Assembly: GCA_965198895.1 (NCBI GenBank) | Contig: OZ240676.1 | Location: 2,170,001 to 2,234,000 of the forward strand | Direction: 5' to 3' | DNA length: 64,000 nucleotides | From: LMUY01 sp965198895 | GTDB taxonomy: Bacteria; Pseudomonadota; Alphaproteobacteria; Acetobacterales; Acetobacteraceae | Position numbers and translations under genes: made by a program | Notes under the pieces: model-generated | Told to the model about the DNA's origin: nothing | The model's database searches: none | What the model saw: only the letters and a program-made list of their open reading frames with translations | Shown here: positions 1 through 7,176 of the stretch, one piece after another | Numbering within the stretch: the stretch's first letter is position 1 | How the letters are laid out: every line of letters begins with the position of its first letter

Positions 1-230
1 GCAACCGTGTCACCCAAGAAGGCGCTGACTTCGTCCATTTGGTCGACGAACGCACTTCCGGCGCCACCCGCCTGATCCTTGAGCTTTCCGTAGGCCTGCT
101 GGGCAGTTCCGACCATTTGGTCCACGGCACCAGACGCCTGAGTCTTGGTATCCCCAGTCAGGTCGCCGACGGCGCTCTTGATGTTGCCGCCGATATCCTT
201 TGCGGTGCCCTCAACCCGGTTCTCGTCCAT
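1..230 (-). CDS. CsbD-like stress protein, cut by the left edge
   Basis: The first 76 codons of a minus-strand gene are present; its 3' end lies outside the window. The ATG at 230 follows a good ribosome site (AGGAGA about 6 bases upstream). The translation starts MDENRVEGTAKDIGGNIKSA and goes on with VGDLTGDTKTQASGAVDQ and AQQAYGKLKDQAGG. This hydrophilic, Gly/Ala/Lys/Asp-rich pattern is that of CsbD-family proteins, small cytoplasmic proteins often induced by general stress whose molecular role is unknown. The family match is by eye on a partial sequence. The 200 bases to the amidase gene on the other strand hold no other gene that I can see. Confidence 0.75.
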   Translation of the reverse strand, partial: MDENRVEGTAKDIGGNIKSAVGDLTGDTKTQASGAVDQMVGTAQQAYGKLKDQAGGAGSAFVDQMDEVSAFLGDTV

Positions 231-431
231 AGCTTCATCTCCTGTGCTGATAGAGCAACCAACAAGGTTTGCCTCACTGGGTTCCCGGCACGCCGAAATA
301 GCGAGCGCGCGCCCATGGGGTAAAACTGCGACCCGGTGAGCGGGTTCCAACGCATGTTAGCGTGTTCTTTGGCCGGAGCATGGGGCGGCGCAAGGATTGC
401 AACAGCCGACCCGCCGCACGGAGTAGATCAT

Positions 432-1721
432 ATGACCGACCTCAATGCCCCGCTGACCGCAACCGCCGCTTTGGCCGCCATGGCGGCCGGCACGTTGTCA
501 GCACAGGATCACCTTCAGGCCTGCCTCACCCGCATCGCCGAGCGGGAGCCAATCGTGCAGGCCTTCGCCGAGGTGGATGCGGCCGAAGCGTTGGCCGTGG
601 CGCGACGCCTGGACGAACGAGGCAGCCGCGGCCCGCTGCACGGCATTCCGCTCGGGTTCAAGGACATCATTGCCACAGCTGGGCTCGCGACCCGTTATAA
701 CTCGCCGATCTACGCCGACAATGTGCCGGCGCAGGATGCCAGCGTGGTCGCACTCAGCCGGGTCGCTGGCGGGATCGTGCTCGGCAAGACCGTGACCTGC
801 GAGTTCGCCAACCGCGCGCTCGGCCCCACCACCAATCCGCACGACCCGGCACGCACGCCGGGTGGCTCCTCCTCCGGTTCGGCGGCGGCGGTCGCGGCCG
901 GCATGGTGCCACTGGCGCTCGGTACGCAGACCTCGGGCTCGGTGATCCGCCCGGCCTCGTTTTGCGGCGTACACGGCTTCAAGGGAAGTTGGGGGGAGAT
1001 CAGCTACGCCGGCACGAAGCTCACTTCGGGCACACTGGACACCATCGGGATTTATGCGCGATGCCTGGATGACATCGCGCTCTATCGCGCCGTGCTGACC
1101 GATACACGCCCCACCAAAATCCAGCGCGACAACGTGCCGGCGCCCCGGATCGGCATCTTGCGCACAATGTTCGCCTCGCAAGCCGGTCCCGGTAGCTTCG
1201 AGGCGCTCGAGGCGGTGGCCAACGCCGCCGCGAAGGGCGGCGCCAAGCTTATCGACTACGAACTGCCGCGACATTTCAACGACCTGAACGACGCCGTACG
1301 GTGGATATCGGCGTGGGAGGGCGCGCGCAGCTTGGCTTGGGAGAAAAGCTTCCGCCGCGATCAGATCAGCCCCGATCTGCGCTTCGGCCGCATCGCGGAC
1401 GGTGAGGCGTGCAGCCCGGACCTTTATCGCCACAACGCGCGATTGGCCGAGCGCTGCCGGCTCGAGTTCGACTCCGTCTTCGACGAAATAGACGTCCTGC
1501 TGACCTTGGCTTCACCAGGCGAGGCGCCACTCGGATTGCAGCACACCGGCTCCGCCGTGTTCAACGCCAGCTTCACGGCGCTGCACGCTCCCTGCGTAAA
1601 CCTGCCGGGTCATACCGGACCCAGCGGGATGCCGATCGGCGTGCAATTGGTGGGCAAGCGCGGCACGGACATGCGTCTTCTGGATATCGCCGCCTGGGTC
1701 GAGCGCGCTGCGTTTTCATGA
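432..1721 (+). CDS. Amidase signature family hydrolase
   Basis: A 429-residue amidase (GatA/AtzE-type fold) that hydrolyses a C-N amide bond; the substrate cannot be read from sequence. The Ser-cisSer-Lys triad is visible: Lys77 in GIPLGFKD, the Gly/Ser-rich stretch TPGGSSSGSAAAVAAG holding the likely cis-Ser146, and the nucleophile Ser170 in TSGSVIRPASFCG. The frame is open from 336, but I start at ATG 432 because the residues before it look random and a GGAG lies about 8 bases upstream of this ATG. It is shorter than GatA (about 480) and has no gatB or gatC beside it, so a catabolic or detoxifying amidase is more likely than a tRNA amidotransferase subunit. It is an isolated gene, with about 200 bases before the next one. 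Confidence 0.85.
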   Translation: MTDLNAPLTATAALAAMAAGTLSAQDHLQACLTRIAEREPIVQAFAEVDAAEALAVARRLDERGSRGPLHGIPLGFKDIIATAGLATRYNSPIYADNVPAQDASVVALSRVAGGIVLGKTVTCEFANRALGPTTNPHDPARTPGGSSSGSAAAVAAGMVPLALGTQTSGSVIRPASFCGVHGFKGSWGEISYAGTKLTSGTLDTIGIYARCLDDIALYRAVLTDTRPTKIQRDNVPAPRIGILRTMFASQAGPGSFEALEAVANAAAKGGAKLIDYELPRHFNDLNDAVRWISAWEGARSLAWEKSFRRDQISPDLRFGRIADGEACSPDLYRHNARLAERCRLEFDSVFDEIDVLLTLASPGEAPLGLQHTGSAVFNASFTALHAPCVNLPGHTGPSGMPIGVQLVGKRGTDMRLLDIAAWVERAAFS

Positions 1722-1925
1722 CTGCGCTCATCCAACGACGGCTTACCATCGAACGGCCGGTCACCCTGCGCAACCTCTTGCCTACTTCTTACGATTCCGA
1801 CATGATCGCATGCATTGCCGCATATCGGCACCACCGCCCTCGTGCCGGTAACGGCCGATCGTTTGTGATATTATCATGGGCCTCCAGCGGCCACTATATT
1901 TCCTAGTAAGACAGGCCCGCGGCTG

Positions 1926-2789
1926 ATGATCTACCGCCCCGCGCCTAGTGTGGCGGAGATCGAGCAAGTTTTTCTTGCAATGCGCGAGAGGCCACCCCGC
2001 ACGCAAAAAGCGCTCACGGCGGCGTTAAGTTGGCTTGCCCCAGGGCCGGGCGGCTGGTGCCGAGCGGCCCGTCGTACCGCGTTCGCGAGTTTGGCAGCCG
2101 CGGATACTTTGGCGCGCCAAGGCGGCGAGCTGCCGTATCACAACCGGCACCACGTCGCCGAAACGATGCTGGCAGCGGCTTGGCTGGGGCGCGAAGCTCG
2201 TGATTCAGGCATGATCACCGCGGATCAGGCAATCATGGTCGTCGTCGCGATGTCGGGGCACGACCTCGGTCATGACGGGACGCGGTGCCTGACCGGCCGG
2301 TTGGAGGCGGAGGCGGCCGCTTCCATGCGGCTGGCCGGGGAACAAGCAGGGCTGGATGGCGCCACGATCGACACGCTGGAGCGACTGATCCTCGCCACGA
2401 TTCCGAGCGGGTCCGCCTATGAGGCCGTGCAGGACCCCTTGGTAACGGTCGTGCGCGAAGCTGACGTGCTGGGCAGCTTGCTACCGCGGCTTGGTTGGCG
2501 GCTGACGATGGCGCTTCGCCGCGAGTGGCGGCTTGCGGCCGATGCAGCGGCGCAAACCGTGGCCAGCTTTGCGGAGCGGGAAGCATTCCTACTCGACCAT
2601 GCGCGCCCGAGCACAGCCGCGAACCGCCTTGGGCTGACGGCAGCCGTGGCGCACCAGGTCCAAGCTTGCGAACTCGCGGCGGCGCAGTTGGGCGTGAACG
2701 GAAAGGGCGGCGCCGGACTGGATGAGCTACCGAGGCAACAAGCAAGGCGCTGTTACCGCGCGGCCCTGGCGGCCGTTACATCGACGTAG
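1926..2789 (+). CDS. HD-domain protein resembling class I cyclic nucleotide phosphodiesterases
   Basis: A 287-residue soluble protein with an HD metal-phosphohydrolase core. Residues 71-76 (YHNRHH) and 112-118 (HDLGHDG) match the pattern of eukaryotic class I cyclic nucleotide phosphodiesterases, where YHN...H and HDxxHxG bind the two metals; a later Asp in READVLG could complete the site. The protein would therefore be expected to hydrolyse a phosphodiester such as a cyclic nucleotide, but the substrate is inferred. No sensor or membrane segment is visible. The ribosome site at ATG 1926 is weak. The gene converges on the cytochrome gene, 14 bases away, with no clear terminator between them. 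Other HD-family hydrolase activities remain possible. Confidence 0.7.
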   Translation: MIYRPAPSVAEIEQVFLAMRERPPRTQKALTAALSWLAPGPGGWCRAARRTAFASLAAADTLARQGGELPYHNRHHVAETMLAAAWLGREARDSGMITADQAIMVVVAMSGHDLGHDGTRCLTGRLEAEAAASMRLAGEQAGLDGATIDTLERLILATIPSGSAYEAVQDPLVTVVREADVLGSLLPRLGWRLTMALRREWRLAADAAAQTVASFAEREAFLLDHARPSTAANRLGLTAAVAHQVQACELAAAQLGVNGKGGAGLDELPRQQARRCYRAALAAVTST

Positions 2790-2803
2790 GCCGGCCACCG
2801 GGC

Positions 2804-4033
2804 TCAGCTTCCCGGCGCTTGCATCTGCTGGCCAGCTACGGGCCGCGCGTCGTGGATCTGCTTTGGCGTAACTTTGCCAACCCGGCCGCCGATCTCTCCG
2901 ATCGTGTAGTTCGCCGCGGCTGCCAGTTCCGGATCAGTATAGGCGCGCTCGAAAGCGTGCATGAACATCAAGCCGTCGGCGGTTTCGATCTGCGTGCCAT
3001 GGGTGAGTACCTGGACGATGTTGCCGCCATCCACGTCACCCGCGCTATGGCTGCCGGCGAGCGCGGCCCAGGGTGATTGCCGTCCCTGACCGTTCGGCAA
3101 GTGGCAGCCGGCGCAAGCCTCGACAAAAATGCGCTGCCCACGGGGATCGATCACCGGCGGACTAAGGGGCGTACCGGTTGCGGGCGGCCCGTCGTCACGG
3201 GCGGGGATGTCACGGAGATAAACTACCATCGCGTGGATATCTTGTGGCGTCAGGTAGCGAAGGCTGTTTGAAACGGCCTCTGCCATCGGTCCGGATGCCG
3301 GGCCACGGCCGTCCGCATGACCGGTCGACAAATACTGTTCGAGCTGTGTGTCGGACCAGCCGCCCAGGCCGTGCTCCTTGTCGGAGGTCAGGTTGTAAGC
3401 GAGCCAGCCCTCCTGCACCGTTCCGGCGAATGCTTTGCTGCTGAGCCCCTGCATGAAGTTGCGTGGCGTGTGGCATTGCGCGCAGTGGCCGAGTCCTTCG
3501 ACCAGGTAGGCGCCGCGATTCCAATCGGCGGTCTTGGCGGTGTTCGCCTCCAGCCGGCTGCCGGGATTGTTGAACAGGTTCCAGAAGAACATCAGCCAAC
3601 GCTGGTTGTACGGAAAACCAAGCTGGTTCGGGACCGGCTCGGCATGCACCGCCGGCAGGGTGAACAGATAAGCCTTGATCGCCAGCGCGTCCTCGTCCGT
3701 CACACGCGTGTAGGAATTGTAGGGCATCACCGGATACAAATGCTTGCCGTCATGGCCGACGCCGGAATGCATCATGCTGATCCACTCGGCATCGGTGTAT
3801 TGGCCGATGCCGGTGTCCTTGTCGGGCGTGATGTTGGGCGAGTAGATCTTCCCGAAGGGCAGCACGAACTCGCGACCACCGGTCCAGGCAGCCCGGCCCG
3901 GTCCCGAATGACAGGCGACACAGTCCGCGGCGCGCGTAAGATACTCGCCCCGTGCGACCTGGTCTGTCGCGGCGTAGGCCTGACCTATGACCGACGAAAT
4001 CAGCAGCGCCACCAACGGCAGGATCCGGCGCAT
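2804..4033 (-). CDS. Tri-heme cytochrome c subunit of a molybdenum dehydrogenase complex
   Basis: A 409-residue periplasmic cytochrome, third gene of the dehydrogenase operon. It starts with a Sec signal peptide (MRRILPLVALLISSVIGQAYA) and has three heme-binding CxxCH motifs: CVACH at residues 38-42, CAQCH near the middle and CAGCH in the C-terminal third. Such cytochromes accept electrons from the Fe-S/molybdopterin subunits and pass them to the quinone pool or a terminal oxidase. I chose ATG 4033; a GTG at 4039 that overlaps the stop of the large subunit is the alternative and adds two residues. It resembles the cytochrome subunits of membrane-bound alcohol and aldehyde dehydrogenases of acetic acid bacteria and of nicotinate/isoquinoline oxidoreductases. 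Confidence 0.88.
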   Translation of the reverse strand: MRRILPLVALLISSVIGQAYAATDQVARGEYLTRAADCVACHSGPGRAAWTGGREFVLPFGKIYSPNITPDKDTGIGQYTDAEWISMMHSGVGHDGKHLYPVMPYNSYTRVTDEDALAIKAYLFTLPAVHAEPVPNQLGFPYNQRWLMFFWNLFNNPGSRLEANTAKTADWNRGAYLVEGLGHCAQCHTPRNFMQGLSSKAFAGTVQEGWLAYNLTSDKEHGLGGWSDTQLEQYLSTGHADGRGPASGPMAEAVSNSLRYLTPQDIHAMVVYLRDIPARDDGPPATGTPLSPPVIDPRGQRIFVEACAGCHLPNGQGRQSPWAALAGSHSAGDVDGGNIVQVLTHGTQIETADGLMFMHAFERAYTDPELAAAANYTIGEIGGRVGKVTPKQIHDARPVAGQQMQAPGS

Positions 4034-4035
4034 GC

Positions 4036-6210
4036 TCACGCCCCCACCAGCTGACCGGTGGCGAATGGTATCCGCCGCAAGCGCCGCCCGGTCGCAGCGT
4101 AGATCGCATTGGCCAATGCCGGTGAGGCGATGGCCGTCCCGGTTTCACCCATGCCGCCGATCTTGGCGTCGGGGTTGTGCACGATGTGGACCGCGATCTC
4201 CGGGGCCTCGTTGATGCGCATCATCCGGTAGTCGTGGAAGTTGCTCTGATCCACGCGGCCACTGGTCACGGTGATCTCGCTATACAGCGCCATGGTCAGG
4301 CCGAAGATGAGGCCGCCCTGGATCTGTGCCTCGACGGTGTTCGGGTTGACCACCGGGCCGCAATCCACCGCGGCATTGGCCTTGAGCAACCGGATATCGC
4401 CGGCCTTGGACACCTCGATCTCCAGCACCGTCGCGAGATAAGTGCCGAACGCAAATTGCAGGGCGATGCCTCGGCCGACGCCTGGCCCCACGGGCGAGCC
4501 CCAGCCGGCCTTCTCCGCCGCCAGGTTGAGCACCGCAAGCGCGCGCGGGTTCTTCGCCAGCAGGCCGCGCCGGAATGCCAGCGGGTCCTTTCCAGCCGCC
4601 GACGCGAGCTCGTCGACGAAGCTTTCCACAATGAACACGTTGTGCGTCGGGCCTACGCCGCGCCACCACGCCGTGGTCAACGCAGCCGGCTCGGAACGCA
4701 CCCATTCCACCTGGTGCACGGGCAGATCGTACGGCGTTTCGACCGAGCATTCGACGGTGTCCGGGTCCAGCTTACCGCCCATCTTCATGCCCGGCGGCGC
4801 CCAGCGTGCCATCACCGACGACCCGGTCGTCCGGTGGGTCCAACCGGTGATGGCGCCATCCGCGTTCAGGCCGCCAGACACCCGGTCATAGTAATAGGGC
4901 CGGTAGTAGTCGTGCTGCATGTCCTCTTCGCGGGTCCAGATCAGCTTCACCGGATAGTTGACATGCTTGGCGATGCGGGCCGCCTGGCTGATGCTGTCCA
5001 CATCCAGGCGCCGCCCGAATGCGCCGCCCATGTACTGGTTGTGGACGACCACCTTATCCAGCGGCAGCCCGGTCTCCTTGGCGACAGCGGCCTGGGCGCG
5101 GGCGGGGACCTGGGTTCCCACCCACAGCTCCGCGCCATCCGGACGGACGTGCAGGGTGGTGTTGATGGGCTCCATCGGAGCGTGGGACAGGAAGGGCAGT
5201 TGATAGATCACGTCCAACTTCTTGGCGCTGGCCGCAATCGCCTTGGCGGGATCGCCTTCCTGCTTGGCGATCACGCCGGTGTTTTGCGAGGCATCGTGCA
5301 GCGCCTGGATCATGGTCGCGGTGGACACGCTGACGTTCGGACCGTCATCCCAGACGATATTGGCGGCCTGCAGCCCCTGCTTGGCCGCCCACATGTGGTC
5401 ACCGATCACGGCCACCACATCGTCCAGCCGCACCACGTCGCGCACGCCGGGCACCTTGCGGGCGGCGGCTTCGTCCATTTGCAGCACCTTGCCGCCCTTG
5501 ACCGGGCTGGCGGCCACCGTGCCGATGCCCATGCCGGGCACCTTCACGTCGATGCCAAACACCATGGTGCCGTTGACCTTGGGCGGCGTGTCCAACCGCT
5601 GGGGCGAGGTCCCGATCAGCTTGAATTGCGCGGCGTCCTTCAACGCCACATTCGCTGGCATCGGCTGCTTGGCAGCGTCCTCGGCCAATTCACCGTAGCC
5701 GGCGCTCCGCCCGGAGGCTGCATGGGTCACCACAGCCCGCTCGGCTTTGCAGTCCGCCGGGTCGACGCCCCAATTGGCCGCCGCCGCCGCGATCAGCATG
5801 GTGCGGGCTACCGCGCCCGCCTCCCGCATGCTCTGCCACCCGGCGCGGATCGAGGCGGATCCGCCCGTGGCCTGGTCCCCCAGCAGCGGATTGACATAGA
5901 GCTTGATGTCGGGGGGCGCCGCCTGAACGGTCAGTTGGTCGAGGCCGACCTCCAACTCCTCGGCAATCAGCATGGCGATCGAGGTGTAGATCCCCTGCCC
6001 GACCTCGGTATCCCGCATGATCAGCGTGACCGCCCCCGTCTTGTCGATCCGGATGAAGGCGTTGGGCGCGAAGGGGGCGTCGGTCGCCGGGTCTGGCGAG
6101 GCCGCGCGGACGAGCCCCGGCACGTAAACGTCCAGCATCAATCCGCCGCCCACGGCCAGGCCGGCCCGCAGGACGAAGCGGCGCGAGGTCAGGACCTGTT
6201 TGCGTGTCAT
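4036..6210 (-). CDS. Molybdopterin-binding large subunit, IorB-type aldehyde/N-heterocycle dehydrogenase
   Basis: A 724-residue xanthine-oxidase-family catalytic subunit. The N terminus carries a twin-arginine signal (TSRRFVLRAGLAVGGG), so it is exported folded with its molybdenum cofactor. Family motifs include YMGGAFGRRLDVD and RGVGPTHN in the cofactor-binding part, and MGETGTAIASPALANAI near the C terminus, whose Glu is the expected catalytic base. The size and the order small Fe-S subunit, large subunit, cytochrome c match isoquinoline 1-oxidoreductase-like and acetic-acid-bacterial aldehyde dehydrogenase complexes. The substrate (aldehyde or N-heterocycle) cannot be told from sequence. 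The gap to the small subunit is 3 bases, and the stop overlaps a possible GTG of the cytochrome gene, so the three are translated together. Confidence 0.88.
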   Translation of the reverse strand: MTRKQVLTSRRFVLRAGLAVGGGLMLDVYVPGLVRAASPDPATDAPFAPNAFIRIDKTGAVTLIMRDTEVGQGIYTSIAMLIAEELEVGLDQLTVQAAPPDIKLYVNPLLGDQATGGSASIRAGWQSMREAGAVARTMLIAAAAANWGVDPADCKAERAVVTHAASGRSAGYGELAEDAAKQPMPANVALKDAAQFKLIGTSPQRLDTPPKVNGTMVFGIDVKVPGMGIGTVAASPVKGGKVLQMDEAAARKVPGVRDVVRLDDVVAVIGDHMWAAKQGLQAANIVWDDGPNVSVSTATMIQALHDASQNTGVIAKQEGDPAKAIAASAKKLDVIYQLPFLSHAPMEPINTTLHVRPDGAELWVGTQVPARAQAAVAKETGLPLDKVVVHNQYMGGAFGRRLDVDSISQAARIAKHVNYPVKLIWTREEDMQHDYYRPYYYDRVSGGLNADGAITGWTHRTTGSSVMARWAPPGMKMGGKLDPDTVECSVETPYDLPVHQVEWVRSEPAALTTAWWRGVGPTHNVFIVESFVDELASAAGKDPLAFRRGLLAKNPRALAVLNLAAEKAGWGSPVGPGVGRGIALQFAFGTYLATVLEIEVSKAGDIRLLKANAAVDCGPVVNPNTVEAQIQGGLIFGLTMALYSEITVTSGRVDQSNFHDYRMMRINEAPEIAVHIVHNPDAKIGGMGETGTAIASPALANAIYAATGRRLRRIPFATGQLVGA

Positions 6211-6213
6211 GGC

Positions 6214-6663
6214 CTAGCCCTCCGCCGCAGCGTGGATCGCCTCGCGGATCCGCACATAGGTACCGCATCGACAGATGTTGCCGGCCATGGCCGAGTCGAT
6301 CTGCTCATTGGTCGGTTTGGGGATCTGGGCCAGCAACGCGGCGGCCCCCATGATCTGGCCGGACTGGCAGTAGCCGCACTGCACGACTTCCTTGCCCAAC
6401 CAGGCCTGCTGCACCTTCGCGCCGATCGGGGTGGCACCGATGACCTCGATGGTGGTGACGTTGCGATCGCCCAGCGTGCCGATCGGCAACAGGCAGGACC
6501 GGACCGCCTCGCCATCCACATGCACCGTACAGGCGCCGCATTGGCCGATCCCGCAACCGAACTTCGTGCCCGTGAGGCCGACCACGTCCCGAAGCACCCA
6601 GAGCAGCGGCATATCCTCCGGCAGGTCCAAGCTGTGGCTCTCGCCGTTGATGGAAAGCTTCAT
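6214..6663 (-). CDS. 2Fe-2S small subunit of the molybdenum dehydrogenase
   Basis: A 149-residue electron-transfer subunit with two [2Fe-2S] centres. The plant-type ferredoxin cluster is held by Cys37, Cys42, Cys45 and Cys57 (FGCGIGQCGACTVHVDG, then RSC). The second, alpha-helical cluster is held by Cys96, Cys99, Cys131 and Cys133 (QCGYCQSGQIMG and NICRCGTY). The length is that of the family (about 150). The frame is open upstream to 6861, but ATG 6663 is the start: it has a GGAG about 8 bases upstream and the family's usual N terminus (MKLSINGE). It is the first gene of the operon and has no signal peptide; it is probably exported with the Tat-signal large subunit, as in related complexes. 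Confidence 0.92.
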   Translation of the reverse strand: MKLSINGESHSLDLPEDMPLLWVLRDVVGLTGTKFGCGIGQCGACTVHVDGEAVRSCLLPIGTLGDRNVTTIEVIGATPIGAKVQQAWLGKEVVQCGYCQSGQIMGAAALLAQIPKPTNEQIDSAMAGNICRCGTYVRIREAIHAAAEG

Positions 6664-6835
6664 TGGAGAGGCTCCGTCAGAAATGGTCGATCTCGCCCGG
6701 CGTGGCCGGTGACGCTGCGCTGGTGGGTTCGCAGCCACCGCACCTGAGCAGAGATTACTCGCGACGACTGCGAAATGGAACAGATCGGACGGGTGTGCGC
6801 GATGGCGGACGCATGACGTGGCTTGCAATCTCGGC

Positions 6836-6873
6836 TTGACGAAGAAGCTCCACTGAAACACTATATGTGGGTG
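6836..6873 (+). promoter_or_regulatory. Candidate nrdAB promoter with an NrdR-box-like site
   Basis: TTGACG at 6836-6841 is a good -35 element, with a -10-like CTATAT at about 6861-6866 (spacing 19, slightly long). The -10 lies inside ACACTATATGTGGGTG (6858-6873), which matches most positions of the NrdR box as I recall it (ACAC-A/T-ATATAT-A/T-GTGT), especially the left half. NrdR boxes usually come in pairs; I found no second copy at the usual upstream distances. The site ends where the riboswitch begins. Confidence 0.45.
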
Positions 6874-7058
6874 TCACGGTCCCTTGCATCGCAAGATCAG
6901 GGGCTAAGAGGGAACCCGGTGCGCCGAAAGGCAAGGCCGGGGCTGCCCCCGCAACTGTCAGCGGCGAGCCTTTGTCCACCCTGCGTCACTGAAGCCACAC
7001 CGCTTCGGGAAGGCCGGACAGAGGCGATGACCCGCGAGCCAGGAGACCTGCCGTGACA
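6872..7058 (+). promoter_or_regulatory. Cobalamin (B12) riboswitch upstream of nrdAB
   Basis: The leader RNA has the cobalamin riboswitch consensus. The closing P1 stem is TGTCACGG (6872-6879) paired with CCGTGACA (7051-7058), eight perfect pairs. The conserved core GCTGCCCCCGCAACTGT is at 6942-6958, GGGAAGGCCGGA lies near 7006-7018, and the B12-box GAGCCAGGAGACCTGCC is at 7036-7052. Adenosylcobalamin binding normally lowers expression of the downstream gene, here the class I ribonucleotide reductase, which fits a cell that also has a B12-dependent class II enzyme elsewhere. About 118 bases separate the aptamer from the chosen nrdA start. GGGCGGGGTGTCCC plus four T near 7074-7091 could be a weak expression-platform hairpin; I am not sure of it. 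Confidence 0.93.
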
Positions 7059-7176
7059 GCGTGTTGTCCTAGGGCGGGGTGTCCCTTTTGGATTGCTGGC
7101 CGGTGGCGCGGACCTTGTCCGTGATCCGTCCAGTGACCCATTGGCACTTCGCCCCACATCGATGGGGTTCTTGCAG

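Noticed and set aside
4177..6747. An 856-codon open frame on the plus strand opposite the molybdenum subunit
   Set aside because: It is His/Gly/Arg-rich with no family pattern, and lies exactly antisense to a gene with clear motifs; GC-rich third positions leave such antisense frames open.
7093..7176. Longer nrdA starting at TTG 7093
   Set aside because: The extra residues look unrelated to the ATP-cone, TTG is a poor start, and ATG codons at 7162, 7177 and 7183 are available.
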